Shown: positions 5,491 to 7,703 of the stretch, piece by piece | Layout: every line of letters starts with the position of its first letter | How positions within the stretch are numbered: the first letter of the stretch is position 1 | From: Planctomycetaceae bacterium | GTDB lineage: Bacteria; Planctomycetota; Phycisphaerae; Phycisphaerales; SM1A02 | Length of the DNA stretch: 7,703 nucleotides | Assembly: GCA_027488415.1 (NCBI GenBank) | Contig: JAIYBS010000347.1 | Location: forward strand, 1 to 7,703 | Direction of reading: 5' to 3' | Program-made: the position numbers and the translations under genes | The notes under the pieces: model-generated | Told to the model about the DNA's origin: nothing | Databases searched by the model: none | Seen by the model: only the letters and a program-made list of their open reading frames with translations

Positions 5491-6512
5491 GGGTTGAACT
5501 CCGTGGGTGGCCGGCGCGCGGGAGCGGCGGCCGGCGGGGCGGCGGCGATCGGCGGCTCGGGCGCGGCGGCACGCGCGGCGCCGGGCATCGCGCGGCCGCG
5601 TTCGTCGACGACGCTGCGCACGAAGAGGTCCTCGAGCGTCTCCCGCGCGCGCTCGACGCGGACGACGACCGCGCCCATCGCGCGGAGCGAGTCGATGGCG
5701 GGTTGGACGTCGGTGGGCTCGCGCGTCGGGATCGAGTACGTGCGGAGGCCCGGCTGGTCGCCGGACTCGGCGCCCGCCACGGGGCCGGCGACGGTGTGCA
5801 GGCGCTCGGGGCCGCCGACCGCGTCGATCTCGTAGCGATGGCTGTCGCGGGTGAGCTCCTCGATCGTGCCCTGCGCGAGGGTGCGGCCCTGGTTGATGAT
5901 CGCGACGCGGTTCGCGACCATCTCGACCTCGCTCAGGAGGTGGCTGTTCACGAGCACCGTGCGGCCCTCGCCGCGGATGCGCAGGAGCATGTCGCGGATC
6001 TCGCGGCGACCGACCGGGTCGACGCCGTCCGTCGGCTCGTCGAGCACGACGAGGCGCGGGTCGTTCACGAGCGCGGCGGCGATGCCGATCCGCTGCTGCA
6101 TGCCCTTCGAGTAGGTGGTGACGCGGCGGTCGCCCCAGTCGCGCATGCCGACGAGGTCGAGCAGCTCCTCGACGCGCCGGCGGCGCGCGTCGCGCGGGAC
6201 CTTGCAGAGCGCGCCGAAGAAGTCGACCACCTGCCGGCCGGTGAGGTACTGCGGGAAGCGGTGGTGCTCGGGGAGGTAGCCGATCCGCTCGAGGACGCGC
6301 TGCGTGCCGACCGGCTCGCCGAGGACGGTGCCGCGGATCGTGGTCGGGCGGACGACCGTCATGATGATCTTGACGAGCGTGCTCTTGCCGGCGCCGTTCG
6401 GGCCGAGGAGGCCGAAGATCTCGCCCTCGTTGACCGCGAGCGACACCCCACGCAGGGCCTGGACGCGGCCGCGGTAGGTCTTCGTGACGTCGTGAAGGTC
6501 GATGGCGAGCAC
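5487..6512 (-). CDS. ABC transporter ATP-binding protein (ABC-2 export type)
   Basis: This cytoplasmic nucleotide-binding subunit powers the adjacent ABC-2 permease. The 341 residues include Walker A GPNGAGKST (37-45), a Q-loop-position segment IGYLPEHHRF (77-86), signature YSKGMQQRIGIA (134-145), Walker B RLVVLDEP (153-160) with Glu159 as catalytic base, the D-loop and the H-loop His191 (LVNSHLLSE). All catalytic elements are intact. The C-terminal domain (about 225-305) ends in the ETLEDLF motif usual for this export class. A further tail of about 35 residues (308-341) is nearly all Ala, Pro and Arg, is probably disordered and is unusual. The start is GTG at 6512: the protein then begins LAIDLHDVTKTY, as family members do, and only one base separates the GTG from the left arm of the large inverted repeat. 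No TANNNT box is placed for a leaderless start, so its promoter probably lies within or beyond the repeat. Confidence 0.94.
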   Translation of the reverse strand: MLAIDLHDVTKTYRGRVQALRGVSLAVNEGEIFGLLGPNGAGKSTLVKIIMTVVRPTTIRGTVLGEPVGTQRVLERIGYLPEHHRFPQYLTGRQVVDFFGALCKVPRDARRRRVEELLDLVGMRDWGDRRVTTYSKGMQQRIGIAAALVNDPRLVVLDEPTDGVDPVGRREIRDMLLRIRGEGRTVLVNSHLLSEVEMVANRVAIINQGRTLAQGTIEELTRDSHRYEIDAVGGPERLHTVAGPVAGAESGDQPGLRTYSIPTREPTDVQPAIDSLRAMGAVVVRVERARETLEDLFVRSVVDERGRAMPGAARAAAPEPPIAAAPPAAAPARRPPTEFNP

Positions 6513-6513
6513 T

Positions 6514-6615
6514 GGAAATCCGTTCCAGGTAAAGGATTCCCCGATTTCGGGGTCGACAGAGACTACCTCCGAAGTGTTCGGAAATCGGGGAATCCTTTAC
6601 CTGGAACGGATTTCC
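6514..6615. repeat. Perfect 35-bp inverted repeat with 32-bp spacer between divergent genes
   Basis: Arms 6514-6548 and 6581-6615 are exact reverse complements over all 35 positions, checked base by base (6514 pairs with 6615, 6548 with 6581). The match stops sharply at both outer ends and at 6549/6580. The arms are about half GC, well below the flanking genes. Each arm also has GAAATC near one end and GATTTC near the other, so an arm can fold on itself as well as with its partner. The left arm ends one base from the ABC ATPase GTG; the right arm abuts the box in front of the ubiD-like gene. Possible readings are a shared operator, a small palindromic mobile repeat, or a fold-back assembly artefact. 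No target-site duplication is seen at the edges. Confidence 0.95.
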
Positions 6616-6621
6616 TACCAT
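6616..6621 (+). promoter_or_regulatory. Putative -10 box of the ubiD-like gene (leaderless)
   Basis: TACCAT begins on the first base after the right arm of the inverted repeat and ends 6 bases before the ATG at 6628. The spacing matches the accA, proC and small-gene boxes. Any -35 element would fall inside the repeat arm (around 6592-6598), where the sequence does not resemble TTGACA; the arm might instead bind an activator or repressor. Confidence 0.45.
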
Positions 6622-6627
6622 TCGCGG

Positions 6628-7703
6628 ATGCACCGCGGAATGCGCGAGTTCCTGGCAGCGCTCGAATCGGCCGGCGAGCTCCATCGCGTCCGCGCGGAGG
6701 TGAGCGCCGAGCTCGAGGTCACCGAGATCGCCGACCGCGTGAGCCGCATGGGCGCGATCGCGAGCGCCGGCGCGACCGGCTTCGACCCGGCGATGGCCGC
6801 GACCGGCGGCAAGGCCCTGCTCTTCGAGCGCGTGCGCGGCTGCGACTTCCCCCTCGCGATCAACGCCTGGGGCAGTTACCGGCGCATGGAGATGGCCCTC
6901 GGCGTCGACGGCCATCCGCAGGGGCTCGAGTCCATCGCCGCTCGGATCGCGAGCCTCACGAAGCCCGCTCCGCCGCGCACGCTCGGCGAGGCCATCGCGA
7001 AGGCGCGCGAGTTCCTGCCGCTCCTGCGGATCGGCCCGAAGCGCCGCCGCAGCGGGCCGTGCCAGGAGGTGGTCAAGCTCGCCTCACGCGGCGAGGTCGA
7101 CCTCACGCGCCTGCCGATCGTCAAGTGCTGGCCCCTCGACGGCGACCCCGCCGCCGTCGGCATGCGGCTCGACCCGCGCACCGCCGGCACCGCCGCCGGT
7201 CGCGGCCGCTACGTCACGCTCGCGGGGATGCACACGATCCACGCCGACGACCGCGACGACCCGCGGCCGCCGAGCCACAACATCGGCATGTACCGCAGCC
7301 AGCTGCTCGGGCCCACGACGCTCGCGATGCACTGGCACATGCACCACGACGGCGCGTCGCACTGGCGCAGCTGGAAGCGACTCGGGCAGCGGATGCCGAT
7401 CGCCATCTGCCTCGGCGGCGAATCGGTGATGCCCTACGGCGCGACGGCGCCGCTGCCGCCCGGGATCAGCGAGCTCCTCATGTGCGGCTTCCTCAACGGC
7501 CGCGGCATCCCGATGGTGCGCGCGAAGACGGTGCCGCTGTGGGTCCCCGCGAACAGCGAGATCGTCATCGAGGGCTGGGTGAGCACCGAGTGCGGCATGA
7601 TCGGCTGGCACCCGGACTCCGGGGAGCCGCTCGGCCCGGGCGCGGTCTTCGAGGGCCCCTTCGGCGACCACACCGGCTTCTACTCCCTCCCCGACCGCTA
7701 CCC
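6628..7703 (+). CDS. UbiD-family decarboxylase, C-terminus cut by the window edge
   Basis: UbiD-family enzymes reversibly decarboxylate aromatic or alpha,beta-unsaturated acids using prenylated FMN made by a UbiX partner; members act in ubiquinone or menaquinone synthesis and in aromatic catabolism. The window holds 358 codons of a family usually near 500-600 residues. The N-terminus REFLAALESAGELHRV (6-21) is typical. Conserved blocks follow: FPLAINAWGSYRRMEMALGV (74-93), LPIVKCWP (162-169), and HNIGMYRSQLLG (217-228), with Asn218 and Arg223 at the metal and catalytic positions. After these come MHWHMHHDGASHW (234-246), ISELLMCGFLNG with Glu282 (280-291), PANSEIVIEGW (307-317) with acidic residues Glu311 and Glu315, and FEGPFGDHTGFYS (341-353). 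No defect is visible. The ATG at 6628 fits the TACCAT box; Met5 is a less likely alternative. The true substrate is not evident, since the neighbour is a divergent ABC exporter and no ubiX is in view. ubiD or a menaquinone-pathway relative are both possible. Confidence 0.92.
   Translation, partial: MHRGMREFLAALESAGELHRVRAEVSAELEVTEIADRVSRMGAIASAGATGFDPAMAATGGKALLFERVRGCDFPLAINAWGSYRRMEMALGVDGHPQGLESIAARIASLTKPAPPRTLGEAIAKAREFLPLLRIGPKRRRSGPCQEVVKLASRGEVDLTRLPIVKCWPLDGDPAAVGMRLDPRTAGTAAGRGRYVTLAGMHTIHADDRDDPRPPSHNIGMYRSQLLGPTTLAMHWHMHHDGASHWRSWKRLGQRMPIAICLGGESVMPYGATAPLPPGISELLMCGFLNGRGIPMVRAKTVPLWVPANSEIVIEGWVSTECGMIGWHPDSGEPLGPGAVFEGPFGDHTGFYSLPDRY

Noticed and set aside
6560..6565. TAGTCT on the minus strand in the repeat spacer as the ABC ATPase -10 box
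   Set aside because: It fits TANNNT, but no -35 element lies at a normal distance and the position is far from the start. The support is too thin to annotate it.
6514..6615. The inverted repeat as an insertion sequence or intrinsic terminator
   Set aside because: There is no transposase, no target-site duplication at the edges and no T-run. It lies between 5' ends, where a terminator is not expected.
4426..6915. An 829-codon minus-strand frame ending with the permease
   Set aside because: Only its last 354 codons are the permease. The rest crosses the ATPase gene, the inverted repeat and the ubiD-like gene in wrong frames and reads as Arg/Pro/His-rich noise.

Overview
The window is gene-dense, very GC-rich bacterial chromosome (about 70% GC by eye). 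It fits a high-GC member of the Planctomycetota or a near relative. The reasons are a DksA/TraR-family protein that keeps only one of the four zinc-site cysteines and carries a long lysine/alanine/proline tail, an LspA with an extra segment after its first membrane helix, and ordinary core genes scattered among unrelated neighbours. The phylum is an inference; no rRNA or other marker is present. No tRNA, rRNA, CRISPR array or transposase gene was seen, and no stretch longer than about 170 bases lacks a gene.

Layout. Positions 1-612 (minus) hold lspA (signal peptidase II), cut by the window edge. Upstream of it on the same strand is a dksA-like gene (653-1702) with a good sigma-70 type promoter at 1771-1799; the two genes probably form one operon. 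Next, also on minus, is accA (1870-2829). It is divergent from proC (2907-3725, plus) across only 77 bases. proC converges on a small uncharacterised gene (3798-4388, minus), with a 72-base spacer holding three tandem octamers and a short hairpin. Upstream of the small gene lies an ABC-2 export pair on minus: permease (4426-5490) and ATPase (5487-6512), joined by a GTGA stop/start overlap. A UbiD-family decarboxylase (6628 to the window end, plus) diverges from the ATPase.

The metabolic genes serve separate housekeeping paths: lipoprotein maturation (lspA), fatty-acid initiation (accA), proline synthesis (proC) and prenylated-FMN-dependent decarboxylation (ubiD-like). The ABC pair forms one transporter of unknown substrate.

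Three things stand out. First, a perfect 35-bp inverted repeat (6514-6548 / 6581-6615, 32-bp spacer) fills almost the whole gap between the ABC ATPase and ubiD-like starts. Second, four genes (accA, proC, the small gene and ubiD-like) each have a TANNNT box ending exactly 6 or 7 bases before the start codon, which suggests leaderless transcripts; dksA instead has a leader of about 60 bases and a Shine-Dalgarno-like site. Third, the small gene at 3798-4388 has the strand-His / strand-Cys pattern of caspase-like (CHAT-type) folds in only 196 residues.
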